A DNA stretch of 16,252 nucleotides from contig DATKIB010000098.1 of the NCBI GenBank assembly GCA_035509915.1, forward strand, positions 1-16,252, given 5' to 3'. The stretch's first letter is position 1; each line of letters begins with the position of its first letter. This DNA is from Bog-564 sp035509915. Its GTDB lineage: Bacteria > Actinomycetota > Acidimicrobiia > Acidimicrobiales > UBA8190. The position numbers and the translations under genes are program-made. Shown one piece after another: positions 6,391 to 14,294 of the stretch. The notes below the pieces were generated by a model. The model was not told where the DNA came from and searched no databases. It was given only the letters and a program-made list of their open reading frames with translations.

Positions 6391-7635
6391 ATGTCGGCGC
6401 TTCGTCACCGCACATTCAGGATCGTGTTCTTGGGTTTCTTCGCATCCAACATCGGCACCTGGATGCAGAATGTGGTCCTCGGCGCTTACGCCTACGACAT
6501 CACCCGCTCGAGCACGTTCGTGGGCATCGTGATCTTCGCCCAGCTGGGCCCGACCCTGCTGCTCCCCATGCTGGGCGGCCTTTTGGCCGACAAAGTCGAC
6601 CGCAGGAAGTTCCTGGTACTTCTCTCGCTGGAGCAGCTCGCGTTCTCCATAGGCCTGGCCTTCGTCGTGTGGTCGCCCACTCCCTCGCGAATCTTGCTCG
6701 TGCTGATGGTGATCATGGTCGGCGTAGGTAGCGCAATGTTCGGGCCCGCCTACTCGGCCGTTCTCCCGATGCTGGTCGGTCGCGAGGACCTTCCTGGCGC
6801 TATCTCTCTCAACTCGGCGCAGATGAACGGCTCGCGGGTGATCGGCCCGATCATTGGTGGATTGCTCTACCCGCTGATAGGCCCGGCATGGATCTTCGTC
6901 ATCAACGCCGCGACGTACTTGTTCGTGGTGGGCTCGCTCTTGATGGTCACGCTGCCCGAGCTGACCCTGGCGAAGCAACAGGTGAGCCGCTGGCGTGAGC
7001 TGTTCGCCGGCATCACGGTGGCCCGCGAGGACCGCGTCGTGGGAAGGGCGCTTGTGACGGTCTTTTTGTTCTCTCTGCTTGCTCTCGCTTTCATTGGCCA
7101 GATGCCGGTCGTCGCCGCGCACAACTTGAGCATCCGGCCGAGCTCAACCAGCTACGGAATCCTCTATGCCTGCTTCGGAACGGGCGCCCTCGTCGGCGCC
7201 ATATCGATCGGGACGGTCCTCGCCCGTGTTTCGAAGCCGACCATCGTGCGCGTGTGCCTTGTCTGCTATTCGTTGTCTCTGACCGGCTTCGCCTTGACGC
7301 GAGTTGCCCTGGCGGCTTATTTCGTGGTGGCTGTGGTCGGGGCCTTCTACTTCGCGTTCATCACATCTCTCAACACTTCCATGCAGGCGCGCCTGGAGAA
7401 CGCCGTGCGGGGCAGGGTCATGGCCCTCTGGATGATGGGCTTCGGCGGCACTGTGGGTGTGGGCAACCTCATTGTCGGCCCCGTCGTCTCCGCCGTGGGC
7501 ATCACAAATGTTCTGCTCTTCGGCGCCGGCGTCGCCCTCCTGCTCGCTTGGTTCGCCGACGTCCGAACGCGGGCTGGTGTGACGGCGAGAACCAATGAAT
7601 GGTCAAAGTCGAGCCAGCTGCAGACCTCCCCATGA
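6391..7635 (+). CDS. MFS transporter (MFS_3/EntS-like, drug or metabolite exporter)
   Basis: A 414-residue inner-membrane protein with about 12 hydrophobic segments. The N-terminus FLGFFASNIGTWMQNVVLG is typical of the MFS_3/DHA3 group, and the loop 2-3 motif reads GGLLADKVDRRK (residues 62-73). ATG 6391 is chosen because the transporter fold starts there and the length is normal. The frame is open back to 6145, but that leader is acidic, non-membrane and better explained by the minus-strand gene. Family members export macrolides, siderophores or other small molecules by proton antiport; the substrate here cannot be read from sequence. The next gene downstream, a secreted lipase, is 159 bp away with its own probable promoter, so an operon is not required. 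Confidence 0.9.
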   Translation: MSALRHRTFRIVFLGFFASNIGTWMQNVVLGAYAYDITRSSTFVGIVIFAQLGPTLLLPMLGGLLADKVDRRKFLVLLSLEQLAFSIGLAFVVWSPTPSRILLVLMVIMVGVGSAMFGPAYSAVLPMLVGREDLPGAISLNSAQMNGSRVIGPIIGGLLYPLIGPAWIFVINAATYLFVVGSLLMVTLPELTLAKQQVSRWRELFAGITVAREDRVVGRALVTVFLFSLLALAFIGQMPVVAAHNLSIRPSSTSYGILYACFGTGALVGAISIGTVLARVSKPTIVRVCLVCYSLSLTGFALTRVALAAYFVVAVVGAFYFAFITSLNTSMQARLENAVRGRVMALWMMGFGGTVGVGNLIVGPVVSAVGITNVLLFGAGVALLLAWFADVRTRAGVTARTNEWSKSSQLQTSP

Positions 7636-7705
7636 GCAGTGGCGCAGACGTGGAGATCGAAGACGACCGTCAGCAGCACCGCTAACTCTCGGTTCTGTCA
7701 CCGTT

Positions 7706-7733
7706 TTGCTCGAAAGTTCGTCGAATCTGTAGT
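7706..7733 (+). promoter_or_regulatory. possible promoter of the lipase gene
   Basis: TTGCTC (7706-7711), a 16-bp spacer and TGTAGT (7728-7733) make a weak sigma-70-like pair 61 bp before the lipase start. Each element matches the consensus at about four of six positions. Confidence 0.3.
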
Positions 7734-7781
7734 GTCCTCGAGAAATCGGCGGGGGCCCATCGCGGGTCCGGAGCGGGGGGC

Positions 7782-7787
7782 GGGAGG
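7782..7787 (+). promoter_or_regulatory. ribosome binding site of the lipase gene
   Basis: GGGAGG seven bases before GTG 7795. It decides the start in favour of the form whose first residues are the signal peptide. Confidence 0.6.
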
Positions 7788-7794
7788 TCACGGG

Positions 7795-9072
7795 GTGCCA
7801 CTTCGCCCACCGCGCCTGGTGTGCCGACACGGGGCGGTTGTCGCTCTTGCAGTCTCAATCCTCATGTTGGCCGCGGCGCCGGCAGCGGCGGGAGCGTCGT
7901 CCGGGCCCATCCCCCCGGGCAAGGACCCCTTCTACACCTATTCCGGTTCAGTGCCCCTGGCGAGGATCGCTCCCGGCACCGTGCTCAAGAAGAGGTCGGT
8001 CGACTTGGCGTTCGGGACAGTGACGTCGACGCCTGTCAAAGCGGAGCAGTTGCTGTACCGGACGACTGACCAGCTCGGCAGGCCGTCGGTGACTGTCACC
8101 ACCATGCTCGAGCCCGCCCGCGCGCCCGTCCTGCCGAAGATCGTGGAATACCTGAGCTTCTACGACGGGCTGGGCTCCCAGTGCGACCCGAGCTACACGC
8201 TGGCGGGAGGTGATCCCGGAGGGTCGACCAACGAGCAGGAAGCCGACGAGGAGGAGCTGCTCATCAATTGGTACCTCTCCCAAGGTGACATAGTGACGGT
8301 CCCCGACTTCGAGGGCACCGGCCTCCACTGGATGGCCGGCCACGAGTCCGGGTACGGAGCGCTCGACGCCATTAGGGCGACCGAGTCGTACCTGCAAGTC
8401 GGACCCGCCACGAAGGTGGGTCTCTCGGGATACTCGGGCGGAGCAGTGGCGGCTGACTGGGCCAGTGAATTGGCTCCTGCCTATGCGCCGAAGCTCGACA
8501 TTGTCGGCGTGGCCGAGGGCGGTATCCCGGTCAACTACATCGACATGTTCGAGTACATAAACGGCACCTCTGAGTACTCGGCGGCCATCCCCGGAATGCT
8601 CATCGGCCTGGCACGCGCCTACGACATCGATCTCAGCCAGTACCTGTCTTCCTACGGCCAACGGATCGTCGGACAAGAGGGCCAGGTGTGTATTGCGTCG
8701 GTGTTCGGCAACTATCCAGGCCTCACCTATCAAGAGCTGATGCAGCCTGAATATGAGGACATCTTCGACGTACCGACGTTCGCGAAGATGTTGGGCCAGC
8801 AGACGATGGGCACCGCCTCTACCCACCCCATGGAACCGCTCTTGATGGGTGTCGGCAACGCCGACGGAAAGGGCGACGGTGTCATGGTGGCAGGCGACGT
8901 CGAGTCCCTGGCGCACCACTACTGCCAGGAGGGGGTGCCGGTCGAGTTCCAGGAGTACCAGGGCGCATCGCACGAGGACGCCGGCGCCTTCTTCGAACCG
9001 CAGACCGGCCCCTTCCTCCAGGCGCGCTTAGCCGGTGCTCCATTCGTGAGCAACTGCTCGTCCATCAGCTAG
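7795..9072 (+). CDS. secreted LIP-family lipase (triacylglycerol/ester hydrolase)
   Basis: A 425-residue secreted alpha/beta hydrolase of the secretory lipase (LIP) family, known from Candida lipases and many actinobacteria. GTG 7795 is chosen because GGGAGG (7782-7787) sits seven bases upstream and the product begins with a signal peptide: a basic start, then VVALAVSILMLAAAPAAAGA (residues 15-34). The nucleophile elbow is GYSGG with S214. The likely acid is in NADGKGDG (D357 or D361) and the His is in GASHED (H393). Four Cys in the mature part (130, 299, 377, 421) could form two disulfides. It should act outside the cell on lipid esters. A longer start at 7639 is open but would place 52 extra residues before the signal peptide. 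It converges on the phosphoesterase gene. Confidence 0.92.
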   Translation: MPLRPPRLVCRHGAVVALAVSILMLAAAPAAAGASSGPIPPGKDPFYTYSGSVPLARIAPGTVLKKRSVDLAFGTVTSTPVKAEQLLYRTTDQLGRPSVTVTTMLEPARAPVLPKIVEYLSFYDGLGSQCDPSYTLAGGDPGGSTNEQEADEEELLINWYLSQGDIVTVPDFEGTGLHWMAGHESGYGALDAIRATESYLQVGPATKVGLSGYSGGAVAADWASELAPAYAPKLDIVGVAEGGIPVNYIDMFEYINGTSEYSAAIPGMLIGLARAYDIDLSQYLSSYGQRIVGQEGQVCIASVFGNYPGLTYQELMQPEYEDIFDVPTFAKMLGQQTMGTASTHPMEPLLMGVGNADGKGDGVMVAGDVESLAHHYCQEGVPVEFQEYQGASHEDAGAFFEPQTGPFLQARLAGAPFVSNCSSIS

Positions 9073-9081
9073 CTCCGCCAG

Positions 9082-9124
9082 CCGCGCCGTCTTTCGCGGA
9101 AAGCCTGCGTGGGTCCGCGGGACC
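9082..9124. terminator. possible bidirectional terminator between convergent genes
   Basis: Two short hairpins fill the 67-bp gap between the lipase and phosphoesterase stops: CCGCG/CGCGG (9082-9099) and GGTCC-GCG-GGACC (9112-9124). Neither is followed by a clear T-run, so termination is only suggested by position. Confidence 0.3.
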
Positions 9125-9139
9125 GACCGCCTCCGCACC

Positions 9140-10786
9140 CTATGCGGGGCGATCATGGACGAGCTTCGGGAACAGCCTGGCACCGATATGGATGGCGAAG
9201 TCGACGGCAAGTGCAGGCGAGACGTCCGGGTCCGAGTCGGGCGGGGTCGGGAGCGCCGACACGTGCCTCGCATGCTCATAGAGCCCGCGGCACAGATGAC
9301 GGCCAAGGGTGCCCAGTGCCCGGCACGCCGCCACCTGCTCCGCCTGGTAGGCGGGCACGGGGAGTGGGGTGATCTCCGGCCAGGAGTCCGGGGCACGCGG
9401 CGTCTCGAGACGAAGGACGTGCTGGAAGGTGCGAGCCGCCGCATCGCGCTCTGTGAATGGCGGGCCGAGGTCCCACATCTCGCGCAGAGTCGCAAGCATC
9501 GACGTGTGCCGGTACTCCTCGGTGCACACGGTGTTCTCCTCTACCCAAGGAGACACCATGATCGCGGGAACTCGGTATCCGGAACGGTCGAACGTGAAGC
9601 CGAGCTGCCCCGGAGGCGCGCCCACCTCCGGGGCGGGCACCGGCCCGGGGGGCACGTGGTCGTAGGTGCCACCCGGTTCGTCGAAGCCGACGAACAGCAG
9701 CGTGTTGAAGACGTTCGACCCTCTCGGTGAGCGCGATGACCGGACGGCGTTATAGATGCGGCCCAGGAACGCCTCCCCGGCGAGGATCGACGAGGGAGGA
9801 TCCATCACCACGTCCACGCCCGTGAGCAGGGCGCGGCCGAAGGCCGGATGGTAGTCGCAGTGCCCCGCCAAGAGGTTTGGCTCGATGAGCGAGAAGTCGG
9901 GCAGGGTGCCTTCGGCGGCGTCGCTCTCGAACTCGGCGAATGGAACGAAGTTGGTGGCGAACCGGTCTCTGAGGCGTTCCATGTGGATGAACCCTGTGAA
10001 CGAGATCGGATCGGGCTCCAGCACGTACACCTTCCAGGTCTTTCCGTGCTGGTCCAGACGGTCGAAGATCGTCTCGGCCCTATTGTGGCGGATGAAGTTC
10101 GTCATCGGTCTGTTCACGACGAATCCCGAGGAGGTCGCGGCAGTCCAGAACGACCGATTGGCCATCGTCTGGGATGGGACCTCGCTGAACCAGTGGTCGA
10201 ACACACCGAAGCTCCGAGCAAGCGTGCTCAGGACCGGCACCTGTTGTGGCGTGTAGCCGGTCATGATCTGGCGGTACTCCTCGTAGGCCGGCTGTCGCCC
10301 GAGCTCCACCGTGAGAAAGCTGATGTAGTCGGTGACGAAGCCATCCATCGTCGCCTCATGGTCATCGGGCGGCGCGTTGTACGGGGCGACCATTTCGGTG
10401 GCGTCCTTGAAGCGGTTGGCCTCGTCGAGCACGTTGAACAGTTGCGTGTTGGTGTGTTGAAATTCCTCCCCGGGATCAGGGTCCGGCGAGTCCATGGTGG
10501 ATGCGATCCCATAGGGCACGACGCCGCCCTCGGCGCCGTGTTCGGCCCATGCAGGGACAGGGTTGCTCAGGTCTCTTCCGACCACTCCTTCGAAGCTCTG
10601 CACCTCGCCAGGCTCGTACAAGCGCCCCAGCAGATTGTCGAAAGATCGGTTCTCGAAGAGGACGAGCACGACATGATCCAAAGCGTTCATCGGTGACGGG
10701 ACGATGCTCTCTTCTCCACTCGACAAGTGTTCGGCAACGCTACCCGTGTCCTCGCCCTTCCTCACATCCGTGGATCCGCCCCTCAC
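9140..10786 (-). CDS. phosphoesterase family protein (phospholipase C / acid phosphatase type)
   Basis: A member of the PF04185 family, 548 residues from GTG 10786. Visible motifs are FENRSFD (44-50, metal-binding Glu/Asn), PSQTMANRSF (204-213, region of the Ser/Thr nucleophile), DFSLIEPN (297-304), GFDEPGGTYDH (367-377, Asp-Glu metal ligands) and RHTSML (426-431). The family cleaves phosphodiester or phosphomonoester bonds such as phosphatidylcholine. Most relatives carry a Sec or Tat signal, but none is seen here: the first 32 residues are polar and the domain starts at about residue 34. The true start may be GTG 10765 or ATG 10690. It may thus act in the cytoplasm. It is divergent from the epoxide-hydrolase-like gene (84-bp gap). 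Confidence 0.9.
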   Translation of the reverse strand: MRGGSTDVRKGEDTGSVAEHLSSGEESIVPSPMNALDHVVLVLFENRSFDNLLGRLYEPGEVQSFEGVVGRDLSNPVPAWAEHGAEGGVVPYGIASTMDSPDPDPGEEFQHTNTQLFNVLDEANRFKDATEMVAPYNAPPDDHEATMDGFVTDYISFLTVELGRQPAYEEYRQIMTGYTPQQVPVLSTLARSFGVFDHWFSEVPSQTMANRSFWTAATSSGFVVNRPMTNFIRHNRAETIFDRLDQHGKTWKVYVLEPDPISFTGFIHMERLRDRFATNFVPFAEFESDAAEGTLPDFSLIEPNLLAGHCDYHPAFGRALLTGVDVVMDPPSSILAGEAFLGRIYNAVRSSRSPRGSNVFNTLLFVGFDEPGGTYDHVPPGPVPAPEVGAPPGQLGFTFDRSGYRVPAIMVSPWVEENTVCTEEYRHTSMLATLREMWDLGPPFTERDAAARTFQHVLRLETPRAPDSWPEITPLPVPAYQAEQVAACRALGTLGRHLCRGLYEHARHVSALPTPPDSDPDVSPALAVDFAIHIGARLFPKLVHDRPA

Positions 10787-10860
10787 CCTTCTCAGGCGGT
10801 GCGCTGAACGCTCTCAGCGGGATTCAGATAACGTGAGCCGCGCCACAACCGCCCCACTCC

Positions 10861-10866
10861 AGGAGG
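10861..10866 (+). promoter_or_regulatory. strong ribosome binding site
   Basis: AGGAGG four bases before ATG 10871, an almost ideal Shine-Dalgarno sequence. It points to high translation of the epoxide-hydrolase-like gene. Confidence 0.8.
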
Positions 10867-10870
10867 TGCA

Positions 10871-11257
10871 ATGGAAGCAGTAGAAAGCGCGGAGAAGGTC
10901 GTACGCGAATTTCTGGCTGCGGTCTCGAAGCACGACGCCGAGGCTCTGCGCCCGTTCTTCACCAACGACGTCGTGTACCACAACATCCCAATGGACCCCG
11001 CAATTGGCATCGACGCGACGATCGCGTTCATCGATGGCTTCTTCGCTATGTGCGAGAGCCTGGAGATCGAAACTCTCCACCTCGCTACGCACGACAACCT
11101 GGTGCTCACCGAGAGGATCGACACGTTCAACGTTGGACAAATCGTTGCGCCGCTGCCCGTCATGGGCACCTTCGAGATTCGTGACGGCAAGATCAGCGCC
11201 TGGCGCGACTACTTCGACATGGGCCAGATAACGAAGATGCTGTCCGGAGATTCCTAG
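10871..11257 (+). CDS. limonene-1,2-epoxide hydrolase-like protein (SnoaL/NTF2 fold)
   Basis: A 128-residue small cytoplasmic enzyme of the limonene-1,2-epoxide hydrolase family (the group of Rhodococcus LEH and mycobacterial EphG). The known active-site pattern is present: Tyr and Asn in VVYHNIP (Y36, N38), Arg-x-Asp in TERIDTF (R82, D84), and an Asp in the C-terminal WRDYFD (111-116). Such enzymes open epoxides of terpenes, steroids or fatty acids by one-step attack of water. Length and motif order are normal for the family. Its neighbours (lipase, phosphoesterase, FAD oxidoreductase) fit a lipid or terpenoid catabolic setting, but the substrate is unknown. Confidence 0.88.
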   Translation: MEAVESAEKVVREFLAAVSKHDAEALRPFFTNDVVYHNIPMDPAIGIDATIAFIDGFFAMCESLEIETLHLATHDNLVLTERIDTFNVGQIVAPLPVMGTFEIRDGKISAWRDYFDMGQITKMLSGDS

Positions 11258-11288
11258 TAACGGTCTGTGCCGTGGTCTGGCTACCTTC

Positions 11289-12209
11289 TCATCTCACGGG
11301 TGGCGGTTCACCTTGGGCACTAGCTGCAAGCGCGGGATCCCAGTCGCAAACGGTGCAGGCCTGCGAAATGGCCGAGCGGCCAAACTCGAGGGCGCTCTCG
11401 TAAGGATCGGCGCTGGCGATCACGTCATCCCAGTCCAGCACGTATTCGCCGAGTCCGGAGTCCCATCGGGCGGCTGACGATGAAACGTGCGCGTCGGCGA
11501 AGCTCTCGGGGGCAGGGGAGGCAAACGCGAAGAACGCCGCCCGACGGTAGCGAGAGTCTCCTGGCCACCATCCCACCTCTATCTGTTGGGCCGTCGCCGA
11601 GTTGCGCGTTATGAAGTCGGTGGACGGGGGATCGGTCGGTCTGCCCGAGAACAAGCTCACCGCAAGGTCGAAGCTTCCCCACCACGCGTTAACCGGACTG
11701 GACCTGCCGCGGTAAGGAGCGCGCAGCGCAGCGAGGACGATGGCGGCGCCGGTCGCAGCGGCGAAGTACGTGTCCACTTGCTGCGGATCATATGTGTGGT
11801 GATCGTTGTCCTCGTCGAGCGGTGTGGTCCACGCAACTTCCTGTGGGTGGAGGTTGATCAGGACGTCTCCGGCGAGCTGGTCGACCACGCCCAGCATGTC
11901 GCGGGTCACCGCTGCGACCGACCGGTTCGGGGTGAGAGGGAAACTGCGAGCGCGCCCGTCGCTGTGCTCCATCACCGCTTCGTGGGTCCTCAGATCGAGG
12001 GCCGCCACGACCGCACCCGATCGGTCGGGCGTGGGCAGCGGCGCCGTCTCCCATCCGCGAGCGGTCAGGCGCAGGGCGGCGTGTTGTAGCTGGGGCTCCG
12101 GCGGCGCCAGGGCCACCGCCAGTTTGCCGAGCAATTGGGTGTGCGCATGAAGCGTGTCGCAGGTGTCGATCCACTCGTCATAGGGCAACCCTGGCCAGGT
12201 TTTGCTCAT
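11289..12209 (-). CDS. DUF5996 family protein
   Basis: A 306-residue protein of unknown function. The start WPGLPYDEWIDTCDTLHAHTQ, then LGKLAVAL, LTARGW and the WWGSFDLAVSLFSG region match the DUF5996 family found mainly in actinobacteria and proteobacteria. ATG 12209 is chosen over ATG 12224 because AGGAG lies five bases before it and inside the longer form. No signal peptide or membrane segment is present. There are many Trp, His and acidic residues, but I cannot assign a catalytic set. It converges on the epoxide-hydrolase gene (31-bp gap) and is divergent from the FAD oxidoreductase (67-bp gap), so it may share a control region with the latter. Confidence 0.85.
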   Translation of the reverse strand: MSKTWPGLPYDEWIDTCDTLHAHTQLLGKLAVALAPPEPQLQHAALRLTARGWETAPLPTPDRSGAVVAALDLRTHEAVMEHSDGRARSFPLTPNRSVAAVTRDMLGVVDQLAGDVLINLHPQEVAWTTPLDEDNDHHTYDPQQVDTYFAAATGAAIVLAALRAPYRGRSSPVNAWWGSFDLAVSLFSGRPTDPPSTDFITRNSATAQQIEVGWWPGDSRYRRAAFFAFASPAPESFADAHVSSSAARWDSGLGEYVLDWDDVIASADPYESALEFGRSAISQACTVCDWDPALAASAQGEPPPVR

Positions 12210-12214
12210 ACCTT

Positions 12215-12219
12215 CTCCT
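12215..12219 (-). promoter_or_regulatory. ribosome binding site deciding the DUF5996 start
   Basis: AGGAG five bases upstream of ATG 12209 on the minus strand. It lies between the two possible ATG codons and favours the second. Confidence 0.65.
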
Positions 12220-12276
12220 GTCATCAGGTTAAACGGCCTCGGGGCCCGCGATCGCTCGAGGAGTACCCTCCTCGTC

Positions 12277-13845
12277 GTGAGCGACTACGACGCCGTCGTC
12301 ATCGGGGCAGGCCACAACGGCCTAACCGCCGCAGCCGTCATGGCCCGGGGCGGCATGCGGGTCCTGTGCCTCGAGAAGAACCATTTCATAGGCGGGATGG
12401 CCTCGACGACGGAACTCATCCGAGGGTACAGATTCGAGCTGGCGGGCTCCATCCAGTTCCCGCTCCCCAACGAGCTCTTCGAGGACCTCGGCTTCGAAGA
12501 GTGCCCGATCTACGAGCCCGAAGTGATGTCGGCGAGCGTGGGACGATCGGGAGCTCGGCCACTGATTTTGTACTCCGACGCCGAGCGGCTGCTGGCCCAT
12601 CTCGGCGAGACGCTCGGTATGGACGCGCTGATGGGCATGGCTGAAGTCGTCGCCTGGGCCGACGCGCCGGCCCGTGCCATAGGGCGCTTCGAAGTCCGAA
12701 AGCCACCCAAGTCGCTGGACGAGATGTGGGCCTGTGCCAGGAACGAGGCGGAGCGCGAAGCGATCCGGATGGCCATGTTCGGGAGCGTCATGGACGTCCT
12801 CGATCGCTTCCTGCCGGCCCGCGACAAGCATTCGCCGGTCCGCAGCATGCTCGCCTTCCTCGCCGTCAATTCGACGTACAAGGGCCCAGCCACGCCGGGA
12901 AGCGCATTGTGCCTCGCCTTCGCCCTCGCCTCACCCGGAGACGCCACCATGTCGAAAGTCGAGGGCGGGCTGGGCACCATGTCCCAACACGTGCTGGGGC
13001 TCTTCGAACGACACGGCGGCACGCTCCGCCGACACACCAAGGTGTCGAAGATCCTCGTCTCCGAGAGCAAGGTCCGCGGCGTCCAGACCGCCGACGGCGA
13101 GGAGATCAGCGCGCCGATCGTCGTGTCGAACCTCGACCCCAGCGCCACCTTCTTAGGCCTGCTCGACGCGGAGGGCCTCCCCGATGCCTTTGTCCGGCGG
13201 GTGTGCGCAATCGACCACCGGGCCGCCTACTTCCAGGTCCACTTCGCCCTCGACGGGCTCCCCGAGTACATCGAGCCGTACGAGCAGTTGAACGACTCAT
13301 CTTTCAGCCGGAACGTGACCTTCTTCGGGACAGCCGAGCAGATGCAGGAGGACTTCGAAGACTGCGTGGCCGGGCGCGTACCAGCAGCACCGTCGTTCAA
13401 TCTTCAGATCCCGAGTATCCACGACCCCGAGCTGGCGCCATCGGGCAAACACGCAGCCAGCAGTTTCGCCTTCTACTTCCCCATCGGCTCGACGCGCGAG
13501 CAGCAGACCCGGCTGCGTGACGAGATGGCCCAACGCGTCGTTGACAAGATCGCCACTGTCGCGCCGAACTTTCCCGACATCGTCGAGCGGCAGCTGACCT
13601 ACCCCGCATATACCTACGAGCTGATGTTCGGCTGCACGGGTGGCGACTTCACCCACGGGCTGCTCCAGCCCGAGTTCATGGGCCCCTTCCGTCCCGGACC
13701 GCGGGGCTGGCCGGACCTGCCCGTGCCGCTGGACGGCCTGTACCTGTGTGGGGCGGGGTGCCACGGTGGCCCGGGGATCACCTTCATCCCGGGCTACAAC
13801 TGCGGCTATGCCGTGTTGGAGGCCTCCAGCTCCGCACGGTTGTAG
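12277..13845 (+). CDS. FAD-dependent oxidoreductase, phytoene-desaturase/PYROXD2 type
   Basis: A 522-residue flavoprotein. The N-terminus DYDAVVIGAGHNGLTAA gives the dinucleotide-binding GxGxxG (residues 10-15), followed by the ribose-binding Glu in LCLEKN (E33) and a FIGGMAST segment. The C-terminus has the second FAD motif, LYLCGAGCHGGPGITFIPG (about 488-506). Overall organisation matches the PYROXD2/CrtI-like amine oxidase superfamily. Relatives desaturate or oxidise carotenoids and lipids, but many have no known substrate. GTG 12277 is chosen because the fold begins two codons later; GAGGAG lies 13 bases upstream, rather far. An in-frame extension to 12202 would overlap the DUF5996 start region. 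Its 3' end overlaps the convergent DUF2834 gene by 40 bp. Confidence 0.9.
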   Translation: MSDYDAVVIGAGHNGLTAAAVMARGGMRVLCLEKNHFIGGMASTTELIRGYRFELAGSIQFPLPNELFEDLGFEECPIYEPEVMSASVGRSGARPLILYSDAERLLAHLGETLGMDALMGMAEVVAWADAPARAIGRFEVRKPPKSLDEMWACARNEAEREAIRMAMFGSVMDVLDRFLPARDKHSPVRSMLAFLAVNSTYKGPATPGSALCLAFALASPGDATMSKVEGGLGTMSQHVLGLFERHGGTLRRHTKVSKILVSESKVRGVQTADGEEISAPIVVSNLDPSATFLGLLDAEGLPDAFVRRVCAIDHRAAYFQVHFALDGLPEYIEPYEQLNDSSFSRNVTFFGTAEQMQEDFEDCVAGRVPAAPSFNLQIPSIHDPELAPSGKHAASSFAFYFPIGSTREQQTRLRDEMAQRVVDKIATVAPNFPDIVERQLTYPAYTYELMFGCTGGDFTHGLLQPEFMGPFRPGPRGWPDLPVPLDGLYLCGAGCHGGPGITFIPGYNCGYAVLEASSSARL

Positions 13846-14267
13846 CGGATCTGACGCTCGACGAAGCCCAGGTACATCGCCACTGAGAACGCCAGGCTGG
13901 TGAACAGGCTCATCACGAAGAAGATCCAGGGCGCTCGCATGCCCCGCCGCCGTCCGTCGACAATGCTCCACAGCGGGAAGAGGACGACGTTGACGATTAT
14001 GTAGTCCTGAGCGGCCGAGTCGGACGCCCAGTTGTCAAACAGCGCCTTCGTGTAGTTCACGTAGCTGGCATGACTCCCGTACTGATGGGTGTAGCGCACG
14101 TTGAAGTACCAGCCCAGACCGAGTGACACCACGCCGAACAGGTAGAACAACCCCTCGAGTGCCGACAGGGAAGGCTTTCTGCGGTGGAAGAGGCGACGAT
14201 TGACGAAGCAGGCGACGGCGGTGCTGATCACACCGAGAGCCCCGTAGTACAGCAGCTGTCTGGTCAC
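13806..14267 (-). CDS. DUF2834 membrane protein
   Basis: A 153-residue inner-membrane protein with four hydrophobic segments at about 5-22, 39-57, 89-105 and 113-134. The WYFNVRYTHQYG segment after helix 2, the LFDNWASDSAAQDYIIVNVV loop and helix 3, and the RRRGMRAPWIFFVMSL region match DUF2834, whose function is unknown. The start is GTG 14267, with AGGTTG about seven bases upstream. It follows the alpha/beta hydrolase gene on the same strand after 27 bp, so the two probably form an operon. Its last 13 codons overlap the end of the FAD oxidoreductase gene on the other strand. Confidence 0.87.
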   Translation of the reverse strand: MTRQLLYYGALGVISTAVACFVNRRLFHRRKPSLSALEGLFYLFGVVSLGLGWYFNVRYTHQYGSHASYVNYTKALFDNWASDSAAQDYIIVNVVLFPLWSIVDGRRRGMRAPWIFFVMSLFTSLAFSVAMYLGFVERQIRYNRAELEASNTA

Positions 14268-14294
14268 GGTGATTCAACCTAGATGACCAGTGCG

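Noticed and set aside
6379..7122. Upstream part of a long minus-strand frame running through the MFS gene
   Set aside because: Composition is rich in Arg, Glu, Gln and His, typical of the reverse reading of a membrane protein gene; only the last 73 codons look like real protein.
7639..7794. Longer start for the lipase
   Set aside because: It would place 52 residues before a clear signal peptide, and the GTG at 7795 has a good ribosome binding site.
9848..10696. 282-residue plus-strand frame opposite the phosphoesterase
   Set aside because: It mirrors a gene with complete catalytic motifs and shows the His/Arg/Val-rich bias of an antisense reading.
12726..13520. 264-residue frame inside the FAD oxidoreductase gene
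   Set aside because: Very Arg/Pro-rich shifted reading of a well supported flavoprotein gene.
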